Below are positions 1 to 5,618 of a DNA stretch of 21,522 bases, one piece after another. The translations under genes and the position numbers were made by a program. The notes beneath the pieces were generated by a model. It was not told the DNA's origin and ran no database searches. It saw only the letters and a program-made list of their open reading frames with translations. The DNA is taken from the NCBI GenBank assembly GCA_002373325.1, contig DFKI01000015.1:1-21522 (forward strand), written 5' to 3'. This DNA comes from Treponema sp. UBA3649 (lineage in GTDB: Bacteria; Spirochaetota; Spirochaetia; Treponematales; Treponemataceae). Position 1 is the stretch's first letter. The number at the start of each line of letters is the position of its first letter.

Positions 1-71
1 TGTCATTGCCGGACTTGATCCGGCAATCTCTCCTGCACAAGGGATTCCCGCGTCGGGGCGCGGGAATGACA
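1..71. repeat. REP/MITE-like palindromic element
   Basis: The element begins TGTCATT and ends AATGACA, a perfect 7-bp terminal inverted repeat. Inside are two further hairpins: GCCGGA (8-13) with TCCGGC (19-24), and ATTCCCGCG (44-52) with CGCGGGAAT (59-67). This double-hairpin layout with GTCATT ends resembles dispersed intergenic palindromes known from many bacteria. The 11-bp word GCAATCTCTCC (23-33) recurs at 14256-14266 in another palindromic gap. The element may continue to the left of the window. No coding capacity is visible. Confidence 0.7.
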
Positions 72-97
72 TTGTTTCGTATAAGTCGAAATTAGAG

Positions 98-196
98 CTA
101 ATAGATAATTACAACATCAGTATCTTCAACTTCGGATTTTGAGAGTTTTTTATAATCCTTACGGAATGATTTGGCTGAATGAAGTTCTGTTTTCAA
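98..196 (-). pseudogene. Probable truncated RelE/YafQ-family toxin remnant
   Basis: A 32-codon frame starts at TTG (194-196), overlapping the antitoxin stop codon as TTGA, and ends at a TAG at 98-100. The peptide contains SAKSFRKDYKKLSK, which looks like the first helix of RelE/YafQ-type mRNA interferases (pattern SFKKDxKKL). The family is normally about 85-95 residues, so roughly two thirds is absent, including all catalytic residues. A palindromic element begins about 27 nt beyond the stop. Toxin identity is inferred from this short N-terminal match and from the position directly after an antitoxin gene. It could instead be a chance short ORF. Confidence 0.45.
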
Positions 197-396
197 GACA
201 TTGCCGCCTTGAAATCTTCAAAAGATTTAAATACCTCAACCTCTCCCCGCTCAACTTCTGCAATAGCTTCATCAAGGCCATTTTTGGAGGACTCTTCCTT
301 GCTCTTTAATAATATGAAATCTATAAATTCTGAAACTTCTTCCAAATAATAAGCTGGAACAGCCTTTAATTTCTCTGCCACAACCGCATAAGGCAT
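193..396 (-). CDS. Small type II antitoxin-like protein (DUF2281/RelB-like)
   Basis: This 67-residue acidic protein starts at the ATG at 394-396, with the Shine-Dalgarno AGGAGGTG at 401-408. A longer upstream reading frame (to 561) is rejected because it runs through that site and the promoter. The N-terminal half (AEKLKAVPAYYLEEVSEFIDF) resembles DUF2281-type antitoxins. The C-terminal half (GLDEAIAEVERGEV followed by SFEDF) resembles the toxin-wrapping tail of RelB-like antitoxins. Its stop overlaps a possible TTG start of a RelE/YafQ-like frame that is cut short, so the antitoxin may be an orphan. A TATAAT -10 lies at 418-423 on this strand, giving a leader of about 15 nt. The family is assigned by pattern and not by alignment. 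Confidence 0.7.
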   Translation of the reverse strand: MPYAVVAEKLKAVPAYYLEEVSEFIDFILLKSKEESSKNGLDEAIAEVERGEVEVFKSFEDFKAAMS

Positions 397-417
397 AAAA
401 CACCTCCTGATAAAACT

Positions 418-423
418 ATTATA
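418..423 (-). promoter_or_regulatory. -10 box for the antitoxin gene
   Basis: On the minus strand this hexamer reads TATAAT. It sits about 22 nt before the ATG at 396 and just upstream of the AGGAGGTG site. No convincing -35 hexamer is found 16-18 bp upstream. Confidence 0.45.
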
Positions 424-502
424 GCACATTTTTGAAGAAAAATCAGTAAAAAAATAAAATAAAGGGAGATTTGGAAATTGGGAAATGCTGGTGATTCCCC
501 TA

Positions 503-531
503 TTGTCTAATCTTTTCCGATGGGATATAAT
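503..531 (+). promoter_or_regulatory. lysA promoter, predicted leaderless
   Basis: -35 TTGTCT (503-508), a 17-bp spacer, and a perfect -10 TATAAT (526-531). Six nucleotides separate the -10 from the ATG at 538, so transcription should begin at or next to the start codon. The in-frame ATG at 520 lies inside the spacer and cannot be the start of a transcript made from this promoter. Confidence 0.7.
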
Positions 532-537
532 CAGCAC

Positions 538-1806
538 ATGAATACATTTCCTTTGACACACGAGCAGCTGGTGGAGCTCGCAAAAAAATATCCCACGCCT
601 TTTTACATTTATGACGAGAAGGCGATCCGTGAGAACATGCGTTATTTTACTAAGGCATTCAGCAATTTCCCTGAGTTCCGTGAGTATTTCGCGGTAAAGG
701 CACTTCCCAATCCCTACATTCTGAAGGTGCTTGCAAGCGAGGGATGCGGCGGTGACTGCTCATCACTTCCTGAGCTGATTCTCTGTGAAAAAACTGGAAT
801 CACCGGAAAGAGAATCATGTTCACAAGCAACGACACTCCTGCGGAAGAGTTTCAGTATGCCGAAAAACTTGGCGCCATAATCAATCTGGACGACATCACG
901 CACATTGATTATTTATGGAACGCGCTTGGTGGAAAGATGCCGTGCACAATCTGTTTCCGCTACAATCCGGGACCGCTCAAGGAAGGCGGGAATGCGATTA
1001 TCGGAAAGCCGGAGGAGGCGAAGTACGGACTTACACGCGAGCAGATGATTGAGGCATATAAAATCTGCAAAAAATCCGGGGTAAAGCATTTTGGTCTTCA
1101 CACCATGGTCGCGTCAAACGAGCTGAATCCAGATTTCTTTGTGGATACCGCGCGGATTGTCTTTGAGCTTGTGCTTGATGTACAGAAAGAGTGCGGCGTG
1201 AACATTGAGTTCGTTGATTTGGGAGGCGGAGTCGGAATCCCATACAGGCCCGGTCAGAAAAAGGTTGATTTGGAATATGTGTCCAAAAAAATCCATGAGC
1301 TTTACGAGAAGATGATTGTTCCTGCCGGTCTTGATCCCATGGCCGTATGCTTTGAGTGCGGTCGTCCGATTACAGGACCTTATGGATATTTGGTTACAAA
1401 GGCAATCCATCACAAGAGCATCTACCGTGAGTACATTGGCTGCGACGCTTCCATGGCTGATTTGATGAGACCCGGAATGTACGGAGCATACCACGAGGTT
1501 CAGGTGAGCGGAAAGGAGAATCTGCCTAAGGATCACGTTTACGACGTTACGGGAAGTCTTTGCGAGAACTGCGATAAATTTGCGGTGCAGAGGGAGCTTC
1601 CGAAGATTGACGAGGGAGACCTTCTTATAATCCACGATGCAGGCGCGCACGGTCGCTCCATGGGATTCAACTATAATGGAAAACTCAGGGCGGGTGAGTT
1701 GCTTCTTCGCACTGATGGTTCTGTCATGCAGATAAGACGCAGGGAAACCATTGAAGATTATTTTGCCACCCTTGATTTCTCCGGTCTGGATTCCTTCAAG
1801 GCATAA
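538..1806 (+). CDS. lysA: Diaminopimelate decarboxylase
   Basis: PLP-dependent fold-III decarboxylase (422 aa) that converts meso-diaminopimelate to L-lysine in the cytoplasm. The PLP lysine is K54 in YFAVKALPNP. Other family landmarks are HTMVASN (188-194), the glycine loop DLGGGVGIPY (227-236), FECGRP (272-277) and GSLCENCDKFA (339-349), which carries the catalytic Cys342-Glu343 of the partner-subunit loop. Canonical LysA has HIGS, EPGR and CES at these places. The variants here match a known divergent LysA clade (pattern GSLCENxDKFA), so the decarboxylase call is sound, though a related amino-acid decarboxylase cannot be excluded. The start at 538 is preferred over 520 because the promoter -10 lies at 526-531. 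No Shine-Dalgarno is present. It is monocistronic and ends at a strong terminator at 1844. Confidence 0.9.
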   Translation: MNTFPLTHEQLVELAKKYPTPFYIYDEKAIRENMRYFTKAFSNFPEFREYFAVKALPNPYILKVLASEGCGGDCSSLPELILCEKTGITGKRIMFTSNDTPAEEFQYAEKLGAIINLDDITHIDYLWNALGGKMPCTICFRYNPGPLKEGGNAIIGKPEEAKYGLTREQMIEAYKICKKSGVKHFGLHTMVASNELNPDFFVDTARIVFELVLDVQKECGVNIEFVDLGGGVGIPYRPGQKKVDLEYVSKKIHELYEKMIVPAGLDPMAVCFECGRPITGPYGYLVTKAIHHKSIYREYIGCDASMADLMRPGMYGAYHEVQVSGKENLPKDHVYDVTGSLCENCDKFAVQRELPKIDEGDLLIIHDAGAHGRSMGFNYNGKLRAGELLLRTDGSVMQIRRRETIEDYFATLDFSGLDSFKA

Positions 1807-1843
1807 ATCGAGGTTGCCATAATATAATTTGGAAATCAATAAG

Positions 1844-1882
1844 AAAATCCGGCGCTCGATTTTGAATGCCGGATCTTTTTTT
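1844..1882. terminator. Terminator copy 1 (lysA / GNAT operon, probably bidirectional)
   Basis: Stem ATCCGGC (1847-1853) pairs with GCCGGAT (1868-1874), followed by CT7 on the plus strand and preceded by A4, so it can act in both directions. It lies between the convergent lysA and GNAT genes, and the GNAT stop codon is inside its T-tract. All 39 bases are identical to 2765-2803. Confidence 0.85.
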
Positions 1883-2474
1883 ATAAAGGCAGGTACATGA
1901 AAATGCAGTTCCTGTCATACATTGGTTTTACATGCTCGTGGACGAATGCCTCCATTTCCTCGGGCAGTCGGTGAAAACCAAATGATTGATAGTGATCGAT
2001 GAGATCGTCCTGAGGAAGCGCATAAATGTGCATTGCCTGTACACCTACGATTTGAGCTGTGAATTGGGCAATTGGAAGTATGAAATTGGCGAATATGTCT
2101 TTTCCGATTTTAGAAACCTCAGGGTGTTGCTTACGGTAGGCTGAGTTTACGGCAAAATTGGAAAGCTCGATGGAGGGAACCGAATAAAATGTTATGTCAT
2201 CGTCAGATTCTTTTTCCCTTCCGCTGTCGAGGGTGAAAAGTCCTGTTCTCAGTGAAAAATATCCTGCAAGCTCCTTGGTTTTCTTGTCGCGGACGAGGTA
2301 TGTGCGGTTGGAGCGTTTTCGTTCCTCGTATTCCGCCATATTTTTCAAATAAAATTCCAAGCCTTTGCCGGACGGTTTGTCAACGACAAAAGATTGAATT
2401 TCAGCAAGATTTTCCTCTGTCTCAAAAAGGTGCTCATAAACGAAACGGTCTGTCTCAATCGGAATTATAAACAT
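1881..2474 (-). CDS. GNAT-family N-acetyltransferase
   Basis: The protein is 197 aa. The GNAT pattern comprises ELAGYFSL (68-75, beta-strand 4 region), SIELSNFAVNSAYRKQ (101-116, beta-4 to alpha-3), KIGKDIF (122-128) where the acetyl-CoA pyrophosphate loop should be, and HYQSFGF (161-167), the usual C-terminal YxxxGF signature. It should transfer an acetyl group from acetyl-CoA to an amine; the substrate cannot be read from sequence. The ATG directly follows the TAA of the upstream 65-aa gene with no gap, implying translational coupling. The size and the paired small gene recall GNAT toxin-antitoxin modules, but the partner shows no ribbon-helix-helix (DUF1778) pattern, so that reading is inference. 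The pair is enclosed by identical terminators. Confidence 0.8.
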   Translation of the reverse strand: MFIIPIETDRFVYEHLFETEENLAEIQSFVVDKPSGKGLEFYLKNMAEYEERKRSNRTYLVRDKKTKELAGYFSLRTGLFTLDSGREKESDDDITFYSVPSIELSNFAVNSAYRKQHPEVSKIGKDIFANFILPIAQFTAQIVGVQAMHIYALPQDDLIDHYQSFGFHRLPEEMEAFVHEHVKPMYDRNCIFMYLPL

Positions 2475-2672
2475 TTACCGTCTCCAAGCAGTCAGTCTTT
2501 CCTGCTCTTCTTCAGAGAATTGTGACAGCCATTCCCTCTCGTATTCGTCCACTTCTTTTTTCAGCTGCTCAATCGGAGCCTTCGGACTGTTCAGAATGTG
2601 CAAAATAATACGCTTCGCCATGTTGTCATCCGGTAAGCGGTCAAGTGCCTGCTGTTGTGACATAGTTCTCAT
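2475..2672 (-). CDS. Small hypothetical protein upstream of GNAT
   Basis: This 65-residue, highly charged protein starts at the ATG at 2670-2672, with AGGAGG at 2679-2684 (6-nt spacing). It has no signal peptide or membrane segment. The sequence looks mostly helical, with a polar C-terminal stretch (KKEVDEYEREW.. SEEEQERLTAW). I do not recognise a family. It lies directly upstream of the GNAT gene, whose ATG abuts its stop, so the two are probably made together. By position it could be an antitoxin or partner subunit, but no DNA-binding motif is evident. Confidence 0.65.
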   Translation of the reverse strand: MRTMSQQQALDRLPDDNMAKRIILHILNSPKAPIEQLKKEVDEYEREWLSQFSEEEQERLTAWRR

Positions 2673-2764
2673 AAGCTTCCTCCTGAAAAATTGAACATAG
2701 GTATCTCTAATAATATAGCATATTTTCTTTCAAAAGGAAAGGATTATACAGATTCTTCAAATAA

Positions 2765-2803
2765 AAAATCCGGCGCTCGATTTTGAATGCCGGATCTTTT
2801 TTT
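2765..2803. terminator. Terminator copy 2 (ndk side)
   Basis: Same hairpin as 1844-1882 (stem 2768-2774 with 2789-2795), with T7 on the plus strand and A6 before the stem, so it gives a six-T tract on the minus strand. It lies downstream of ndk on the minus strand and upstream of the small-protein/GNAT operon. The two copies are direct repeats 921 bp apart. Confidence 0.8.
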
Positions 2804-2808
2804 GAGAA

Positions 2809-2832
2809 AATCAAAGATTAGAATCTTTGATT
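2809..2832. repeat. Perfect 11-bp palindrome after ndk
   Basis: AATCAAAGATT (2809-2819) and AATCTTTGATT (2822-2832) are perfect inverted repeats with a 2-nt centre. They lie between the ndk stop and the shared terminator repeat. The element could be an mRNA 3'-end hairpin or a protein-binding palindrome; nothing separates the two readings here. Confidence 0.6.
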
Positions 2833-2837
2833 TGCAA

Positions 2838-3284
2838 TCAGTACCAGATTGAGCTCTGGTCTTCCCAGTCTACAAGTTCCTCGGGTTTGAAGAAGAGATT
2901 GATTTCACGTGCCGCGCTCTCGTCGCTGTCGCTTGCATGGATGATGTTGTGGGAAGTGTGTGAACAGAAATCACCACGGATTGTGCCGGGAAGGGCATCC
3001 ACGGGATTCGTCGCTCCGGTCATCTTTCGCACCAAAGTTACGCAGTCATCTCCCTGCCATACCATAGCTACAACGGGACCGCTTGTGATGTAGTCCACGA
3101 GAGGATCATAGAAGGGCTTTCCCTTGTGCTCGGCATAATGCTCGGATGCAAGTTCAGGTGAAATATTCATAAGTTTGAGTCCGACAAGTTTCAGACCCTT
3201 TTTCTCAAGGCGGCCAATTACCTCGCCTACAAGCCTGCGGTTAAGTACACCGGGCTTCAACATTGCAAAACATCTACTACTCAT
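2838..3284 (-). CDS. ndk: Nucleoside diphosphate kinase
   Basis: The protein is 148 aa, close to the family norm. It transfers the gamma-phosphate from ATP to NDPs through a phospho-histidine. The N-terminal RCFAMLKPGVL matches the family's AMxKP start, and the active-site segment NIIHASDS (113-120) holds the catalytic His116, followed by DESAAREI. The segment before it reads RGDFCSHTSHN instead of the usual RGDFGxxxxRN, so the nucleotide-contacting Arg is replaced by Ser/His, an uncommon variant. The ATG at 3282-3284 is chosen because the family starts there and a promoter -10 ends 6 nt upstream. The upstream in-frame TTG at 3299 would lie in the promoter. There is no Shine-Dalgarno. It is monocistronic. 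Confidence 0.93.
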   Translation of the reverse strand: MSSRCFAMLKPGVLNRRLVGEVIGRLEKKGLKLVGLKLMNISPELASEHYAEHKGKPFYDPLVDYITSGPVVAMVWQGDDCVTLVRKMTGATNPVDALPGTIRGDFCSHTSHNIIHASDSDESAAREINLFFKPEELVDWEDQSSIWY

Positions 3285-3290
3285 TGGCAC

Positions 3291-3319
3291 AGAATACAAT
3301 AAATTGTTTTTTTTTTCAA
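3291..3319 (-). promoter_or_regulatory. ndk promoter, predicted leaderless
   Basis: On the minus strand: TTGAAA (3319-3314), 17 bp, then TATTCT (3296-3291). Only 6 nt (GTGCCA) separate the -10 from the ATG at 3284. The geometry is the same as at lysA and the phosphohexomutase gene. Confidence 0.65.
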
Positions 3320-3328
3320 GGGTTTTCG

Positions 3329-3403
3329 AAAAAAATCACGGAAAACAATTTAGGGAACCGTGCGGCAATCACCTGACTGTTTTCCATGATATACATCCGT
3401 GAT
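3329..3403 (-). terminator. Terminator region after the radical SAM gene, with overlapping stems
   Basis: On the minus strand ATCACGGA (3403-3396) can pair with TCCGTGAT (3342-3335), followed by a seven-T tract. A second stem, GGAAAACA (3385-3378) with TGTTTTCC (3347-3340), shares the TCC of the first, so the two exclude each other in part. The T-tract supports a terminator for the SDR-radical SAM operon. Confidence 0.5.
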
Positions 3404-3409
3404 ACAAAA

Positions 3410-4606
3410 TCAATAACCTTTAATCTTTTTTCCGAAGAGCATGTTCTGGTAGCACCTCACGCAGCCTGGGAAAATATGGCCCTCGCACTTGAGGATTTCC
3501 TCTCGGAATTTATTCGCCCTGTCTCCGTTGTAGATTTCCTTGAAGCTCTGCTCCTGTATGTTGCCCAAAACATATTCGTTGTAGTCAGCGCAGAAAGTCA
3601 CGTCTCCGTTATAGCACACGTTTGCCTGGCACCAGGGGACAATGCAGTTGTCGCGCACGTGGGTGTCAAGCTCGGCATAATACTCGTGGGTCTTCTCGGG
3701 ATTCAGAGCGGGAACCGTTATGCTTAAGTATCCGTAATCGGTCTTGTGAATCTTGTTGAGGATGCTGTGTGCCTTCGCTCCGTCAATGCCCTTGTTGTAG
3801 CCTGTGTTGTATCCGTCGAGCATGTAGATGTCGGTGTCAAGATGGTCCTTCATGTATTTTTTGTGGGTCGCAAGAATCTCGTCGTTGGTGTATGTTCCCA
3901 GATTGTAGATGTGCCACGTGAGATTGAATTCTTTGCATGCCTCCGCCAAATCAGGAAGCACCTCGTAGTTCATGCTCGTGACCGTGGTGACGACTCCCAT
4001 AATCGGAAGAGATTTTCCCTGTCTCTTTTTCTCCCGGTTGATTGCCTCGAATCCCTTCACAACATTGTCGTAGCTTCCCTTACCACGCATCGCATCGTTC
4101 ACGTCCCTGAATGCGTCAAGGCTCACAAAAATGTCATGCCATCCGTCGGCGACAATGCGCTCGGCATATTTTTCCAAAAGGGTTCCGTTCGTGTTGATTG
4201 CGCAGAGACTTCCCGAATCCTGAATGTATTTCACAAGCTCGCACAGCTGCGGATAAAGGAAGGGCTCACCTCCCCACACATAATAAATCGGCTTTACGGA
4301 AGAAAGCTCGTCAACAAGTTTTTTATATCCCTCAAGCGGCACGATTGTCTTTGCTGCATCCTGACCCGCCTTACCGCGAAGAACTCCCCTGTCCCCGCGC
4401 TGACCGCACATCACGCAATGCAGGTTGCAGACCGGAGTGAGCTTCAGATAAATCAGCGCGAAATTTTTCATGTGGTCATATCCGTAGGTGTGTCTCTTCT
4501 TGAAGTTCCGTGCAATCTCCATTTTTGCAAAAGCCCTCGCAAGTCCGAAAGCCAGCTTGGGATGTGAAAAAAGCAGTTTTGGTACTATTGACGTATTATG
4601 TTTCAT
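3410..4606 (-). CDS. Radical SAM/SPASM domain protein
   Basis: The protein is 398 aa. The 4Fe-4S cluster motif that activates S-adenosylmethionine is CNLHCVMC (C60, C64, C67). The SAM-binding WGGEPFLYP segment follows around residue 111. A C-terminal cysteine-rich SPASM-type region (CIVPWCQANVCYNGDVTFC near 318-336, then PGCVRCYQN) should bind one or two auxiliary Fe-S clusters. Such enzymes modify peptides, cofactors or lipids; the substrate is not evident. The ATG at 4606 has GAGAGGAA just upstream. The gene begins 12 nt after the stop of the short-chain dehydrogenase gene, so the two form an operon read from the SDR promoter. No peptide precursor gene is visible next to it. Confidence 0.85.
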   Translation of the reverse strand: MKHNTSIVPKLLFSHPKLAFGLARAFAKMEIARNFKKRHTYGYDHMKNFALIYLKLTPVCNLHCVMCGQRGDRGVLRGKAGQDAAKTIVPLEGYKKLVDELSSVKPIYYVWGGEPFLYPQLCELVKYIQDSGSLCAINTNGTLLEKYAERIVADGWHDIFVSLDAFRDVNDAMRGKGSYDNVVKGFEAINREKKRQGKSLPIMGVVTTVTSMNYEVLPDLAEACKEFNLTWHIYNLGTYTNDEILATHKKYMKDHLDTDIYMLDGYNTGYNKGIDGAKAHSILNKIHKTDYGYLSITVPALNPEKTHEYYAELDTHVRDNCIVPWCQANVCYNGDVTFCADYNEYVLGNIQEQSFKEIYNGDRANKFREEILKCEGHIFPGCVRCYQNMLFGKKIKGY

Positions 4607-4618
4607 TTTATTCCTCTC

Positions 4619-5440
4619 TCAGTTTGATTTTGTCAAAGATTCTTTTGTCATGCTCCAGACGCTCTTAGCCATGACCCACGCAAGGAAATTCTTGGGCAAA
4701 AGTCCGCAGAAAAATGCAATCAGCTTGTTCCTGAGTCCTGCCCTCACATAGGCTCTTTTTTTCAGTACGGATTTTACGGCACATTTTGCCACAGCCTTTG
4801 CGGTCATTCCGTTGTTATAGGAAAATTTCTTGTATTTTTCGCTGGTGATTCCGCATCCGTTGTCAAAAGACGTCCTGATATATCCGGGCTGCACCAGAGT
4901 GACGTTCACACCGTAGCGTCCAAGCTCATGTCTGAGCGCAAGTGAGTAATTGAACACATAGCTTTTCGTCGCCGCATAGGATGCAAAATATGAGGAAGGC
5001 TGATTTCCAGCGATGGAACCGATATTCAAAATGGAGCCTGAGCCGCGGGTCTTCATCTCTTTTCCAAAAAGGGAGCACATCCGGGTCAGTGCCGTCACGT
5101 TCAGATTCAGCATGGGAAGCACGGAATCTCCAAGCTCGACGCTCTCACCAAAAAGTCCGCTGCCTGCATTGTTGATCAGCAAATCGACCGTGAGCGAATT
5201 GTTCTTGCAGAAGTCCAGAACTTTGTCAGGACCGTCCGAAGCCGAAAGATCACATGGACATTCGTAAACCTTGCAGTCTGAAAAATCCTGCAAAATATCT
5301 TTTTTCAACGCGGAAAGTTTGTCGACTGACCTAGCCACAACAACCACGTTCCAACCTTTCTCCGCAAGAATCAGAGAAATCTCCCGTCCGACACCCTGCG
5401 ATGCACCTGTCACGACCGCAGTTTTCTTAATTTCATTCAT
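4619..5440 (-). CDS. Short-chain dehydrogenase/reductase
   Basis: The protein is 273 aa, a classical SDR with a Rossmann fold. The cofactor loop TGASQGVG is at 11-18, NNAGSG lies near 90, and the catalytic Ser-Tyr-Lys is seen in IGSIAGNQPSSYFASYAATKSYV. It catalyses NAD(P)H-dependent oxidation or reduction of a hydroxyl or keto group on an unidentified substrate. The C-terminus is hydrophobic (LIAFFCGLLPKNFLAWV), which may attach it to the membrane and hint at a lipid substrate; this is inference. The start at 5440 is chosen by the family N-terminus and by a promoter ending 7 nt upstream. The longer frame to 5572 crosses that promoter. First gene of an operon with the radical SAM gene. Confidence 0.88.
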   Translation of the reverse strand: MNEIKKTAVVTGASQGVGREISLILAEKGWNVVVVARSVDKLSALKKDILQDFSDCKVYECPCDLSASDGPDKVLDFCKNNSLTVDLLINNAGSGLFGESVELGDSVLPMLNLNVTALTRMCSLFGKEMKTRGSGSILNIGSIAGNQPSSYFASYAATKSYVFNYSLALRHELGRYGVNVTLVQPGYIRTSFDNGCGITSEKYKKFSYNNGMTAKAVAKCAVKSVLKKRAYVRAGLRNKLIAFFCGLLPKNFLAWVMAKSVWSMTKESLTKSN

Positions 5441-5447
5441 GCGGAAA

Positions 5448-5476
5448 AGTGTATCATAAAAAAAGAATCGTTTCAA
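5448..5476 (-). promoter_or_regulatory. SDR operon promoter, predicted leaderless
   Basis: On the minus strand: TTGAAA (5476-5471), 17 bp, TACACT (5453-5448), then 7 nt (TTTCCGC) before the ATG at 5440. No Shine-Dalgarno lies in that gap. The same TTGAAA-N17-TACACT pair occurs at the ompA-like gene. Confidence 0.6.
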
Positions 5477-5549
5477 CATGAATGAATAAAAAGTTAAACG
5501 GAGTGTCATTTGCGATTTCAGAGGTATGGCGTTGCTGCGGAAAGTGTGA

Positions 5550-5555
5550 TATAAT
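5550..5555 (+). promoter_or_regulatory. -10 box for the DUF4846 operon
   Basis: A perfect TATAAT; transcription should begin near 5562, giving a leader of about 57 nt. No good -35 lies 16-18 bp upstream. The promoter is divergent from the SDR promoter. Confidence 0.5.
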
Positions 5556-5572
5556 AGAAGAAAATGAATCAA

Positions 5573-5605
5573 GGCAACCTCTGAAAACTATTAATCGAGG
5601 TTTCC
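5573..5605 (+). promoter_or_regulatory. Leader hairpin before the DUF4846 gene
   Basis: GGCAACCTC (5573-5581) pairs with GAGGTTTCC (5597-5605), nine positions with one mismatch. The hairpin ends 2 nt before AAGGAGG (5608-5614), close enough to affect ribosome access. A six-codon frame MNQGNL (5564-5584) stops inside the 5' side of the stem. GAGGTTGCC, the exact complement of the 5' arm, also occurs just after lysA at 1810-1818, so this could be part of a dispersed repeat. Confidence 0.45.
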
Positions 5606-5618
5606 TTAAGGAGGAAGT

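Noticed and set aside
1114..1839. 241-codon open frame on the minus strand
   Set aside because: It is antisense to lysA, has no Shine-Dalgarno and no recognisable domain; the plus-strand frame carries every LysA motif.
2705..2733. Promoter for the 65-aa protein/GNAT operon
   Set aside because: A TTGAAA is present on the minus strand (2733-2728) and AT-rich hexamers follow, but none has good -10 identity at 16-18 bp, so I could not place it.
3746..4567. 273-codon open frame on the plus strand
   Set aside because: It is fully antisense to the radical SAM gene, shows no family motif and has low-complexity composition expected of a shadow frame.
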